Assembly (NCBI GenBank): GCA_964613215.1
Contig: CAZTHK010000026.1
Span: 1 to 47,934, forward strand
Reading direction: 5' to 3'
DNA: 47,934 bases
DNA from: CAZTHK01 sp964613215
Lineage (GTDB): Bacteria > Krumholzibacteriota > Krumholzibacteriia > Krumholzibacteriales > CAZTHK01
This document shows positions 34,348 to 43,392 of this stretch, piece after piece. The notes under the pieces are model-generated. The model was not told the origin of the DNA and did no database searches. It was given only the letters and a program-made list of their open reading frames with translations. The stretch's first letter is position 1; the number at the start of each line of letters is the position of its first letter. Both the position numbers and the translations under genes were made by a program.

Positions 34348-37300
34348 ATGAGAAGAACCATCAGTCATGCCAGTTTGCTGTCACTTCCGGCTCTGATGCT
34401 CGCAGCAATCACTCTTATCTGCCTTCCGCCTTATGCTGCCTGCAGAGCACAGAGTTACCAGATAGATACCTACTCGGAGGACGACGGTCTTCCCAGCTCC
34501 TATATTAATGACATTACCCAGGACCACAGCGGCCGGATGTGGTTTGCCACCCGGTCGGGCATTGCAGTTTATGACGGGCTGACCTGGAAAACCTATGATC
34601 TTAATGACGGCCTTGCCACCCTCAACTATGATTTCATCCTGGAGGACCGGTCCGGAAGAATATGGGCCATAACCAACATGCGGGGTGAAATCATCTCCGG
34701 CTTTGACGGGGATAGCTGGAGTAATATACCGCCTCCTGCCAGCGAGGGGGGATGTAAAAACAAGGTATCAGCAGCAGCAGCCGGGGGAGACAGTAATAAC
34801 TCCCTCCTTATAGCCGGACACCGTCATGGCGGCCTGGGTTACTGGAATGGAAAAGAATGGGAAAAACCGTTTCCCCGTGAGGTGTTCGATAACACCGTAA
34901 TCAGATGGATCGAAACAGCCGGAGACAGCATCTATATTGCTTCCGGCAAAGGTCTGTGGATCGGGCCTGCTATACCGGCTCCGGACAGTTTCAGGCTGTG
35001 TAAGCAGGTACCGGCTGAAGAGATATACTCCCTTTCCTTCGATCCGGAAACCGCTAAACTCTGGATGGTGGCAAATGGCTGGATCGGCTGGCTCAGAGAG
35101 GGGAAATTCAACCGTATACCCTGCCGTCATTCCACCAGCCTGCTGGAAAGATTCGGAAAGGTGGAATGTCAGCATTTCCCCAGCGGAGGGCTTTTCTTCG
35201 GAAATCCCAGTATGCTTTACTACTTTGAGCCGGGTGCAGGCTTTAAACCTGTACAGAAAAAGAATGGGTTGATAGCACCCGGCGTTTCCACGCTCTATCT
35301 CGACCGGGAGAAGAACCTCTGGACAGGGGGGTACCGGGGGGTTTCCAAGATAGTCAGTCTAAGATTCGCTAATTACCAGGAGGATCACGGGCTGCTGGAA
35401 GACGAGGTTTCTGCAGTGCTGGAGCTCGATTCCGGAGAGATAGTACTGGGGCATCCCTGTGGATTGACATTTATGAGTGATACCATAAGTACCATGCGTC
35501 TCACCAGCCAGATGATGGGGGTAAGGGTTCTGGACCTGGCCCAGGACGATCAGGGATATCTCTGGGCGGCGGTACATTCCAGGGGACTGGCCAGAATAAA
35601 TGAATCAGGGGATATTGGATGGTATCACCCTGGCGGCAATAGCATATTAGCCGTTACATCAGTTATGGAAGACAGCAGAGGAAGGCTGTGGGTGACCACC
35701 GGCTCCGATATTTATCTGAAGACAGACCATGGATTCAGGAAAATTGGAATCACCGTACCGGAAGGTATTCAGGGTGATATTGGCATGAGAAAGATCTTCG
35801 AGGGTTCGGATGGAACCATATATGTAGCTACACAGAAAAGCGGAATATGTTCCATCCGGCAGGGGGAGGCGGAGTTCACCCGGCCGGGAAAAACTTACAA
35901 TGAAAACAGTGTGTTTGCATTCTATCAGAACAGCAGCGGCCGGAAATGGGTGGGAACCGCAGCCGGGCTTTTCAACGGAGAGGGGAAAAATCTTAAAAGG
36001 GTAAAGACTCCCGGGCCGGAGATAAACCGGCCGGTTTATTTCATAATGGAGGACCGGAACAACCGGATGTGGTTCGGTACCGATAACGGAGCCTGCCGGT
36101 GGGATGGAGAGCGATTGCTCCAATTCACTATAGAAAACGGGCTGATCGGGCGGGAGACCAACCGGGCCGCAGCCCTGCAGGATTCCCGGGGAAGGATATG
36201 GATTGGAATGGATGTGGGTGTGTCGGTATACCGGGAAGAACTGGAACGGGATTACAACATCAAACCCGCCATCGAACTGATATCCCTGGAAACTCCGGAA
36301 CAGTCATTCCCCCTGGATCAGCAAATCTCCATCCCTCATGACCAGAACACCCTGAAATTCAGGTTCCGCGCCATATCCTTCATAAACGAGAAGACACTCC
36401 GTTTCAGAACCTGGCTGACCGGTTATGAATCGGGATGGCAGGGACCCTACCACTCTCCCCGTCAACAGATCCGGTATATCAACCTTCCTCCCGGCGAATA
36501 TGTATTTCATGCACAGGCAGGGGGATATGAACAACCATGGAGTGATATAGCCTCCTCAGCAGTAATTACCATAAACCGTCCCTTCTATAGCAGCATCTGG
36601 TTTCTGGCCGGGATGAGCGGCCTGCTGATACTGATTGTATTCTCGGTGATATCCTACATCTCCCAGAAACGCTACTCCCGGCGCCTGGAGGAAGAGGTAC
36701 AGAAGAAGGTAAGGGAGAAACAGAGGATAGAGAATGAGCTTCAGAAGAGCCGCAAGCTGGAAGCCCTCGGTATCATGGCCGGAGGAATCGCCCACGACTT
36801 CAACAACTTTCTGACTGCGGTACTGGGAAATCTATCCCTTCTGGAGGTAGACCTCTCCTCCGACCCTGAACATAACACCAAGCTACAGGGAGCCATAAGT
36901 GCTGCCAGGCATGCCAGTTCGCTAACCACTCAGCTTCTCACCTTCTCCAGGGGGGGGTCACCGGTAAGGGAAGCCGGATGCATGGCGGAATTGATCCGGG
37001 AATGCGCTTCTTTTACCCTCCGGGGTACCGGCATACTGATCCGTTATCAGCTCCCTCCCGGCCTCTGGCCGGTGGAGATGGATGCCAGCCAGATGAGCCA
37101 GGTAATCAACAATCTCCTTCTCAATGCCAGGGAGGCCATGCCGGGCGGAGGGACCATATATATCCAGGGGGAGAACCTGTCCAAAGCTCCGCCCCGATTA
37201 AAGCAGGGCCGTTATATCAGCATAGAGATAACAGATGAAGGCAGGGGAATTCCGGAGGATATAATCGACAGCATATTTGATCCCTATTATTCCACCAAGG

Positions 37301-37863
37301 AGGAGGGCCACGGGCTGGGCCTGGCCACCTCCTACTCCATAGTCAGCAAGCACGAAGGCCTGCTGACCGTGGACTCTGTAGTGGGAAGGGGAACCACCTT
37401 TACCATCTTCCTCCCTGCCACAGACCAGAAAGCAGCCATCCCCCGGAGTTCCCCGGAAAGGGAATCCCCCGGCCATGGCAGGATACTGGTTATGGACGAT
37501 AATGCCCAGGTGAGGGAGACTACCAGCCGGTTACTGGAGGGACTGGGCTTTACCGCCGGGGTAGCCAGGGAAGGGAAGGAAGCAATAGAGCTTTACCGGA
37601 ATGCCATGGAGAGCAATGAGCCATTCGATGCGGTGGTGCTGGACCTCACCGTACCCGGAGGTATGGGAGGCAGGGAAACCATCCAACATCTGCTCAAGAT
37701 CGATTCCGAAGTAAAGGCCATTGTAGCCAGCGGATACTCCAATGACGATGTGCTGGCCAACTATCAGCGTTACGGTTTCAGTGCCTGCCTGAGCAAGCCC
37801 TTTTTAATGAATGAGTTGAGGGAAACCCTGCTGGATGTCCTGACACCCGCCACCTCTCCCTGA
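34348..37863 (+). CDS. Hybrid two-component sensor with periplasmic propeller, Y_Y_Y domain, kinase and receiver
   Basis: A 1171-residue hybrid sensor. After a signal/anchor helix (about 9-34) the periplasmic part has repeated two-component-regulator propeller blades, for example DDGLPSSYINDITQDHSGRM, LEDRSGRIWAITN, MEDSRGRLWVTTG and MEDRNNRMWFGTDNG. A Y_Y_Y-type beta domain follows (LKFRFRAISFINE, then INLPPGEYVFHAQA). A transmembrane helix lies near 745-770, then a coiled coil, phosphoacceptor His816 in GIAHDFNN, and an ATPase domain (NNLLLNAREAMPGG, DEGRGI, FDPYYSTK, GHGLGLA). A C-terminal receiver has Asp1099 in VVLDLTVPG. This architecture is known from glycan-sensing systems in Bacteroidetes, but there it usually ends in a DNA-binding domain, which is absent here, so an output regulator must be elsewhere. 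Confidence 0.94.
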   Translation: MRRTISHASLLSLPALMLAAITLICLPPYAACRAQSYQIDTYSEDDGLPSSYINDITQDHSGRMWFATRSGIAVYDGLTWKTYDLNDGLATLNYDFILEDRSGRIWAITNMRGEIISGFDGDSWSNIPPPASEGGCKNKVSAAAAGGDSNNSLLIAGHRHGGLGYWNGKEWEKPFPREVFDNTVIRWIETAGDSIYIASGKGLWIGPAIPAPDSFRLCKQVPAEEIYSLSFDPETAKLWMVANGWIGWLREGKFNRIPCRHSTSLLERFGKVECQHFPSGGLFFGNPSMLYYFEPGAGFKPVQKKNGLIAPGVSTLYLDREKNLWTGGYRGVSKIVSLRFANYQEDHGLLEDEVSAVLELDSGEIVLGHPCGLTFMSDTISTMRLTSQMMGVRVLDLAQDDQGYLWAAVHSRGLARINESGDIGWYHPGGNSILAVTSVMEDSRGRLWVTTGSDIYLKTDHGFRKIGITVPEGIQGDIGMRKIFEGSDGTIYVATQKSGICSIRQGEAEFTRPGKTYNENSVFAFYQNSSGRKWVGTAAGLFNGEGKNLKRVKTPGPEINRPVYFIMEDRNNRMWFGTDNGACRWDGERLLQFTIENGLIGRETNRAAALQDSRGRIWIGMDVGVSVYREELERDYNIKPAIELISLETPEQSFPLDQQISIPHDQNTLKFRFRAISFINEKTLRFRTWLTGYESGWQGPYHSPRQQIRYINLPPGEYVFHAQAGGYEQPWSDIASSAVITINRPFYSSIWFLAGMSGLLILIVFSVISYISQKRYSRRLEEEVQKKVREKQRIENELQKSRKLEALGIMAGGIAHDFNNFLTAVLGNLSLLEVDLSSDPEHNTKLQGAISAARHASSLTTQLLTFSRGGSPVREAGCMAELIRECASFTLRGTGILIRYQLPPGLWPVEMDASQMSQVINNLLLNAREAMPGGGTIYIQGENLSKAPPRLKQGRYISIEITDEGRGIPEDIIDSIFDPYYSTKEEGHGLGLATSYSIVSKHEGLLTVDSVVGRGTTFTIFLPATDQKAAIPRSSPERESPGHGRILVMDDNAQVRETTSRLLEGLGFTAGVAREGKEAIELYRNAMESNEPFDAVVLDLTVPGGMGGRETIQHLLKIDSEVKAIVASGYSNDDVLANYQRYGFSACLSKPFLMNELRETLLDVLTPATSP

Positions 37864-38014
37864 TTATATTTATCTTTTTATCAATAAGCAGAATATATGC
37901 TTAAGGCATTTTCCCATCCGTCGGTTGATGTTTCAAAACCCTCCCCTGACGCGCAGGCATGCTTTTTTGATTCGATTAAAAAATAGCGGGTCCGGGACGC
38001 AGAGTAAGATTTAC

Positions 38015-38036
38015 GCTGCCGGCTAGAATCGGCAGC
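38015..38036. terminator. Hairpin between convergent hybrid kinase and GT genes
   Basis: GCTGCCG (38015-38021) and CGGCAGC (38030-38036) form a 7-bp stem with an 8-base loop in the 198-base convergent gap. A nearby AT-rich near-palindrome, TTTTTTGATTCGATTAAAAAA around 37963-37983, could supply U-runs in both directions. Together they plausibly terminate both genes; neither is a textbook terminator alone. Confidence 0.35.
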
Positions 38037-38061
38037 AGTTATGAAATACCAGGCAGCTGAA

Positions 38062-39366
38062 TCACACAGACCGGATAAAAATCCCGAAAACTCCTCCCCT
38101 GATCAACCTGATTATACCGAAAAATCCTGCTGAGGCAAATATAGCCATAACCGGTTCCACCGGAATTCTGGCCCGGAGGGAGCCGAAGAATATCATGGCG
38201 ATCAGCGTGTGAACAAGTATGACAGAATATAGAGGCATTAAAAGTTTATATTTCCCTGCAGTCAGCACCACGCCGGCTAAAAACAGGGGTATAATCACCA
38301 CCGAAAACATATAACCCGCATCCAGTGAACTGGCCAGCCTCCCCAGAAACCTGTTCTTATCCCACCACCATCCACTCCCTACCCCGCTCAAACCCACATC
38401 ACTCTTCAACCTCCAGGTGCGGGCAAACCTGCTGGCAGCCAGGGAGAGGAATTTGCCGGGATTGCGGCGAACGTACTCCATACCCATCTCCCATGCCAAC
38501 CGGTCGCTCTCCACCTCTTCAGCCCTCCTGATCTTATCCCATCCGGGAAGGGTATGATGGGGCGCCACCCCCCCTCTGTACCCGTCTTCCCGGTAAACCA
38601 CCGGGTTGTTTCCCTGATAGAAAGTGATACCGCCATGGGTGGTAAACATAACACTCTCCCCCATGGCAACCCTGTTTCTCACCGCCCACACGGAGGTGAT
38701 CATCACTGCCGCTGCAATGAATACAGCCCCCCGTGCCAGCCGGCCGGTCAGTCTTCCCCTTCCCACAACCACTATTACCAGAAAGAGCAATCCTGCCATG
38801 AGAATGGCGGCCGGCCGGGCCAGAACACAGAGACCCATAACCAGGCCGGTGTAAAAGAATCTTCTCTTACTGTTTTCTGAACTTCTGAGAGCACCCGTCA
38901 GCAGGATGATGCTTGCCAGCATCAGGCAAATATAAAGATTCTCGGTGAGAAGATAGCCGCTGATGAATATCAGGAAGGGATTGACAGCCACCACCCCCAT
39001 TGCCAGCAACGGAATATCCCCGGAAAAGAACCTCCCGGCAAGCAGAAAAATCAGCAGCACCACCAGCACCCCCAGTATTATCTGGAACACCCTCCCAACC
39101 CCATAACCCTCCCCGAACAGACTGTATACCCCGGCCAGAAGAACCGGATAGAGGGGAGGCCTTTTAGCGGTGGGCCTCCCGCCGGGCCAGGCAAAACCAT
39201 TACCCTCACTGAGGGAAACCGCCAGATTGTGATAATCCTCCTCGTCCCCTCTCAGGGGGGCGTGAAATCCTATAACGGCAGTGCAGAAGATGATTCTGGC
39301 TACCACCGCCAGCAGTAGCAGAACCCAGAATATTATTATTCTATTGCTCTTCATTCCCTTTAGCAT
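38062..39366 (-). CDS. GT39-like membrane glycosyltransferase
   Basis: A 434-residue polytopic GT-C fold protein without a TPR tail. The acidic motif PLRGDEEDYHNLA is in the first loop, followed by KRPPLYPVLLAG, many hydrophobic helices and TFYQGNNPVVYRED, which matches the FYIGNN segment of the paralogue at 32464 and supports shared ancestry. It would use a polyprenyl-phosphate sugar in the periplasm. The frame is open from a TTG at 39387; ATG 39366 is chosen because AGG lies a few bases upstream, and ATG 39354 is another option. The gene sits downstream of nothing on its strand apart from the S9 peptidase gene 173 bases away and converges with the hybrid kinase. Confidence 0.88.
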   Translation of the reverse strand: MLKGMKSNRIIIFWVLLLLAVVARIIFCTAVIGFHAPLRGDEEDYHNLAVSLSEGNGFAWPGGRPTAKRPPLYPVLLAGVYSLFGEGYGVGRVFQIILGVLVVLLIFLLAGRFFSGDIPLLAMGVVAVNPFLIFISGYLLTENLYICLMLASIILLTGALRSSENSKRRFFYTGLVMGLCVLARPAAILMAGLLFLVIVVVGRGRLTGRLARGAVFIAAAVMITSVWAVRNRVAMGESVMFTTHGGITFYQGNNPVVYREDGYRGGVAPHHTLPGWDKIRRAEEVESDRLAWEMGMEYVRRNPGKFLSLAASRFARTWRLKSDVGLSGVGSGWWWDKNRFLGRLASSLDAGYMFSVVIIPLFLAGVVLTAGKYKLLMPLYSVILVHTLIAMIFFGSLRARIPVEPVMAIFASAGFFGIIRLIRGGVFGIFIRSV

Positions 39367-39538
39367 ATTACCTGCATTTTGATTCAAACAGTTTCATCTG
39401 CTTTTTAATTAATTTATTAACCATCACCATCAACTTATCAATTTATCACCGGTGCCTTTCAATTTCCTTCCTGCTTCAATCAGCTGCCGGACCGGTCCGG
39501 TGAGCACACCGGAAACTCTTCACCTCTCAGCCAGCAAT

Positions 39539-41653
39539 CTATTCCTGATCATCACCGGAAGCCTTTTTGCTTCCCCCCCGTTTCAACCACTGGTCGAACC
39601 AGTCCAGAATGGATGCATACCAGAAGCGCTGATTATGGGGCTGGAGAATCCAGTGATCCTCATCGGGAAAGCGGATCATCCTGGAGGGAACCCCCTCCCT
39701 CTGCAGAGCGGTAAACATGGTTTCCCCGCCGGTTATGGGAACCCGGTAATCCAGCTCCCCGTGTATAATAAGATGGGGAGTGCTGAAATTGGCTGCATAT
39801 CTGACCGGGGCGAACCTGTCAGCCAGTTCCGGCTTGTCCCAGGGGGTGCCGTAGAATTCCCATTCGGGAAACCACAGCTCATCGGTGGAACCGTAGGAAC
39901 ACCACTGTTCCACCTCTCCGGCGTGAGATACCAGCACAGAGAACATACCATCCTGATTATGTCCCTGAAGCCAGTTACATACAAATCCTCCGAAGGAGCC
40001 GCCCCATGCTCCCACCCTTTCCGGGTCGATCCAGGAGTTGTTCTCCAGTACGTAAGCTACTCCCTTCTTGATATCCTCTATCACTCTTCCTCCCCAATCG
40101 CCCCTTATCTGGTCGGTAAACTTCTGGCCATAGCCGGTAGAGCCGCGGGGATTGCAGAAAAACACGGCATACCCCGCACCGGAGAAGAGGGCATACTCGG
40201 TGCGGTATGCATAGCCGAACATCTGCTGAGGCCCTCCGTGTATTCTCACCATCAGTGGATACTTCCGGGAAGAATCAAAACCGGCCGGCTTTACCAGAAA
40301 ACCATGCACTCCGGTCCCGTCCGCTCCGGGAAACCACACCTCCGTGGCATCGGGGAAATGGTGATCCCGGTAGATTTCCCGGTTTATCCGGGTCAGCTGT
40401 TTTACATCCATGCCCCGGCGGTTACATCTGAACAATTCGTAGTAATGAGTCATGGGACGGTACCGGTAGGCAAAGAATTTCTCCTCCGGTCCCGGCTGTA
40501 CACTGAGATGATAACCCCGTCCCGAGGGACCGCTGCCTCCCACTACGGCTTCCACCTCTCCCCCTTCCCGGGATACCCTGAACAGGTTGATATCACCCTG
40601 GTCTTCGGCCGAAAAATAGAGGCTCTCCTCATCATCAGCCCAGAACAGCGAGCCTACACTACGGTCAAAACCCGGGGTCAGGCTCACCGGCTCTCCGTCC
40701 GGCAGTTCCATGATCATCAGCTGATACCGGTCTGATTCATAGCCCGGTCTCCGGCTGGCCCGGTAGGCCAGGTATCTGCCGGAGGGGGACACACGGGGAT
40801 GAGTATCAGCCGCCGGATTTCCGGTAATCTTCTCCACCTCCCCCCCATCCAGTGCAACCCTCCAGATCTCCTCATTGTAGGATACCGCCTGATCCTCGTC
40901 CTGTTTGCCGGAGAAATATATCATCTCCCCGTCCGGGGTCAGGTCGAAATCCCTGCCCGCCGAAGCCAGCCAGTAGGTGAGAGCATCGAACTTCAACCCC
41001 GGGGTGAGATCCCTGGGGGCTCCCCCCTCCGCCGGAATGTAGAAAAGGTGCTGCACCTTCCCGTCATCGTAACTGTCCCAGTGCCGGTACATCAGGCTCT
41101 GGTGAACCATGGCGGTAACCTTATCTTCCTCCTTCTCCCTGTCCTTCTCCCTGATACAGTCAGGGTCTTCACAGTCCGGATATATCCGGGCGGTAAATAT
41201 CATTCCCTCTCCGTCCGTAGTCCACATCATCTCTCCCACTCCCCCGGGGAAACCGGTCAGCTTCCTGGCCTCTCCCCCCCCGAAGGGCAGAAGGTAGATC
41301 TGGGTATCCTCTCCTCTGCCGGAGAGAAAGGCTATGGTGCTCCCATCTGGCGACCACACCGGATGATTGTCGCTCTCATCGCTGGTGGTCATCCTTCTGG
41401 GCTCTCCCCCCTGCGATGATACCACCCATATATCGGAATTCTTCCCGTTCTCCTCAAAATCGGTGACCGTTACTACATATGCCACCCACTCGCCATCCGG
41501 GGAGATCCGGGGACTGTCCAGACGCTTAAGCTTCCAAATATCATCCGGGGTCCATGGTTTCTTATCCCCTGCCGAAGGTCCGGATGCAGTTACAGCCAGA
41601 AGAGTTATCACCACGGCCATAATTACTGCGCAGCGTATACCCGAAGATTTCAT
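39539..41653 (-). CDS. Exported S9 family peptidase with PD40 propeller (second copy)
   Basis: A 704-residue prolyl-oligopeptidase-family serine peptidase. A signal peptide (hydrophobic 7-24, then ASGPSAGDKK) is followed by a propeller with repeats such as ISPDGEWVAYVV and WSPDGSTIAFLS. The hydrolase domain has Ser553 in WGGSFGGF, Asp635 in GELDYRVP and His667 in DEDHWI, a complete triad. An insert with a Cys pair (YPDCEDPDC, 158-166) is present in the propeller. It differs considerably from the S9 protein at 2140 (GGSFGG against GGSYGG, different propeller), so this is not a recent duplication. GGAAGGAG precedes the ATG by 5 bases. It follows asnA by 167 bases on the same strand. Confidence 0.94.
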   Translation of the reverse strand: MKSSGIRCAVIMAVVITLLAVTASGPSAGDKKPWTPDDIWKLKRLDSPRISPDGEWVAYVVTVTDFEENGKNSDIWVVSSQGGEPRRMTTSDESDNHPVWSPDGSTIAFLSGRGEDTQIYLLPFGGGEARKLTGFPGGVGEMMWTTDGEGMIFTARIYPDCEDPDCIREKDREKEEDKVTAMVHQSLMYRHWDSYDDGKVQHLFYIPAEGGAPRDLTPGLKFDALTYWLASAGRDFDLTPDGEMIYFSGKQDEDQAVSYNEEIWRVALDGGEVEKITGNPAADTHPRVSPSGRYLAYRASRRPGYESDRYQLMIMELPDGEPVSLTPGFDRSVGSLFWADDEESLYFSAEDQGDINLFRVSREGGEVEAVVGGSGPSGRGYHLSVQPGPEEKFFAYRYRPMTHYYELFRCNRRGMDVKQLTRINREIYRDHHFPDATEVWFPGADGTGVHGFLVKPAGFDSSRKYPLMVRIHGGPQQMFGYAYRTEYALFSGAGYAVFFCNPRGSTGYGQKFTDQIRGDWGGRVIEDIKKGVAYVLENNSWIDPERVGAWGGSFGGFVCNWLQGHNQDGMFSVLVSHAGEVEQWCSYGSTDELWFPEWEFYGTPWDKPELADRFAPVRYAANFSTPHLIIHGELDYRVPITGGETMFTALQREGVPSRMIRFPDEDHWILQPHNQRFWYASILDWFDQWLKRGGSKKASGDDQE

Positions 41654-41820
41654 GTTTACTCCTTCCGGTTCATCTTAATCCTGAAGGGAAGCAATGGATA
41701 CCGGGGGCAGCCGGTGCTGCCTGCAAAATAAATAATTATGCTTTTCACTTTTTATTGCTGTGATCCATGGGCAGTGTAAATTCATATAAACCCGGCCGTC
41801 AAACCACCTCCTGATAAGTA

Positions 41821-42879
41821 TCACAGCAGAAAGATCCTGTTTTCCCTGCACTGCTCTATCATGGAGGCGGGCCATACTCCCGCCTGTACCTCTCCGATGT
41901 GCGCCTTGCGCAGAAACATCATACAGAGCCTGGACTGTCCTATTCCTCCCCCGATGGTGAGGGGAAGTTTCCCCTCCAGAACGCAGCGGTGAAAGTAGAG
42001 CTCTTTCCTGTCACTTTCCCCCTTGATCTCCAGCTGTCTCAGTAAGGCCGCCCTGTCCACCCTTATCCCCATGGAGGAAAGCTCGAAGGCACATTCCAGG
42101 GGGGGATACCATACCAGTATATCCCCGTTCAGGCCCCTTCTACCCTCCCCGGTGGGGGTGGACCAGTCGTCATAGTCGGCCGCCCTGGGATCATGGGGAC
42201 GCCCGTCACTCAACTCAGCGCCTATGCCGGTTATGAACACAGCCCCCCACTCTCTGCAGATTTCCCTCTCCCGATCCTGCGGATCCAGACGGGGATACCT
42301 CTCCAGCAGCTCCTCACTGTGAATGAATCTTAGCTCAGGGGGAAGAAAGGAATGACCCACCTCACTGAACAGATCGCATACATTCTTCTCCATCTCCCTG
42401 ATAGAATGATATATCCTGTTCACCACCTCCCGGAGGAAATCCAGATTACGCTCCCGGCCGGTTATCACCCTCTCCCAGTCCCACTGGTCCACATAGATGG
42501 AATGGAGGTTGTCCAGGACTTCGCCCGGCCGGACCGCATTCATATCTGTATACAGGCCCTCCCCGGAGGAGAAGCCGTAGTTGGCCAGAGCTACCCTCTT
42601 CCACTTGGCCAGCGACTGCACTATCTCCACTTCTTCATCCAGGTGGGCAAGACTGAACCTCACCGGCTCCTCGCTGCCGCTGAGGTAATCGTTGATTCCG
42701 CTACTGCGGGTTACGAAAATGGGGGCCGACACCCTGGTAAGGTTAAGTTCCAGGGCCAGTCTCTCCTGAAAATCATTCTTGATGAACCGGATGGCCTCCT
42801 CGGTCCGGCGGAGGCCCAGGGGGGGATGATACCCCTCCGGAATGGTCAGAGAGTAGTTCTTATCCCGGAGCTTTCTCAC
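41821..42879 (-). CDS. asnA: Aspartate-ammonia ligase (ammonia-dependent asparagine synthetase)
   Basis: AsnA makes asparagine from aspartate, ammonia and ATP; its fold is that of class II aminoacyl-tRNA synthetases. The 352 residues include family segments RVSAPIFVTRSSGINDYLSG, HSIYVDQWDWE, FITGIGAELSDGRPHDPRA, ADYDDWSTP and GGGIGQSRLCMMFL. The length is slightly above the usual 330. The start is GTG with GGGAG 8 bases upstream, and it overlaps the stop of the deformylase-like gene as GTGA, indicating translational coupling with it and the PurF-like gene. Free ammonia rather than glutamine is the nitrogen source, complementing the glutamine-dependent AsnB of the glycan cluster. Confidence 0.95.
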   Translation of the reverse strand: MRKLRDKNYSLTIPEGYHPPLGLRRTEEAIRFIKNDFQERLALELNLTRVSAPIFVTRSSGINDYLSGSEEPVRFSLAHLDEEVEIVQSLAKWKRVALANYGFSSGEGLYTDMNAVRPGEVLDNLHSIYVDQWDWERVITGRERNLDFLREVVNRIYHSIREMEKNVCDLFSEVGHSFLPPELRFIHSEELLERYPRLDPQDREREICREWGAVFITGIGAELSDGRPHDPRAADYDDWSTPTGEGRRGLNGDILVWYPPLECAFELSSMGIRVDRAALLRQLEIKGESDRKELYFHRCVLEGKLPLTIGGGIGQSRLCMMFLRKAHIGEVQAGVWPASMIEQCRENRIFLL

Positions 42880-43376
42880 TTAATGTGCTCCCTTTCACTC
42901 CCGAGGGCAAAACTCCCGCTGTCCACAGCCTTCATAACCGCAAGGATTCCTACCAGGTGATCGCATTCATGCTGCAGCAGTTCGGATAGGTCATCCTCCA
43001 GTTTCATCTCCCTGTTCCTGCCTTTCAGATCCATAAACTCGATCCAGCAGCTCCGGTGCCTTCTGACCTTTACCAGAAGGCCGGGGAAGGACATACAGTC
43101 ATCCCAGAGTTCCATCATGCTGTCGGATTTACCGCTAAGGCGGGGATTGATAAATACCAGCGGTTCTCCGGTATCCATATATATCAGCCGTTTCATCTCC
43201 CCTATCTGGGGAGCGGCTATGGCTCTACCCACCCCGTATCTCTCCCTGAAAGCTGCCATGGTGTCACGGAGATCGGCAACAATATCCCTGATACCTTCCA
43301 GTTCATTCTTTTTAACCGGAGATGAAACCCGGTAGAGTAGAGGGTTACCCAGCAGCAGAATGTCCCTCACAGCCAT
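42876..43376 (-). CDS. def: Peptide deformylase family protein
   Basis: Deformylases remove the formyl group from initiator methionine of new proteins. This 166-residue protein has motif 1 GVGRAIAAPQIG (48-59), a motif 2 with the metal-binding Cys94 (DDCMSFPG instead of the usual EGCLSVPG) and motif 3 HECDH with His136, Glu137 and His140. All metal ligands and the catalytic Glu are thus present, but the Glu-Gly before the cysteine is Asp-Asp, so it may be a divergent paralogue rather than the housekeeping enzyme. ATG 43376 has AGGAG 6 bases upstream; the open frame extends 41 codons further without family similarity. It lies 16 bases after the PurF-like gene and overlaps asnA by 4 bases. Confidence 0.88.
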   Translation of the reverse strand: MAVRDILLLGNPLLYRVSSPVKKNELEGIRDIVADLRDTMAAFRERYGVGRAIAAPQIGEMKRLIYMDTGEPLVFINPRLSGKSDSMMELWDDCMSFPGLLVKVRRHRSCWIEFMDLKGRNREMKLEDDLSELLQHECDHLVGILAVMKAVDSGSFALGSEREHIK

Positions 43377-43392
43377 ATCAAGCTCCTGGCAG

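Noticed and set aside
39487..39500. CCGGACCGGTCCGG, a 14-bp perfect palindrome after the S9 peptidase gene
   Set aside because: It is short and made almost entirely of the CCGG/ACCGGT motifs that are abundant throughout the window; no U-run follows.
39452..40735. A 427-residue open frame on the plus strand
   Set aside because: It lies wholly opposite the S9 peptidase gene and its 3' flank, has no recognisable domain and no ribosome site, and its codon pattern is that of an antisense shadow.
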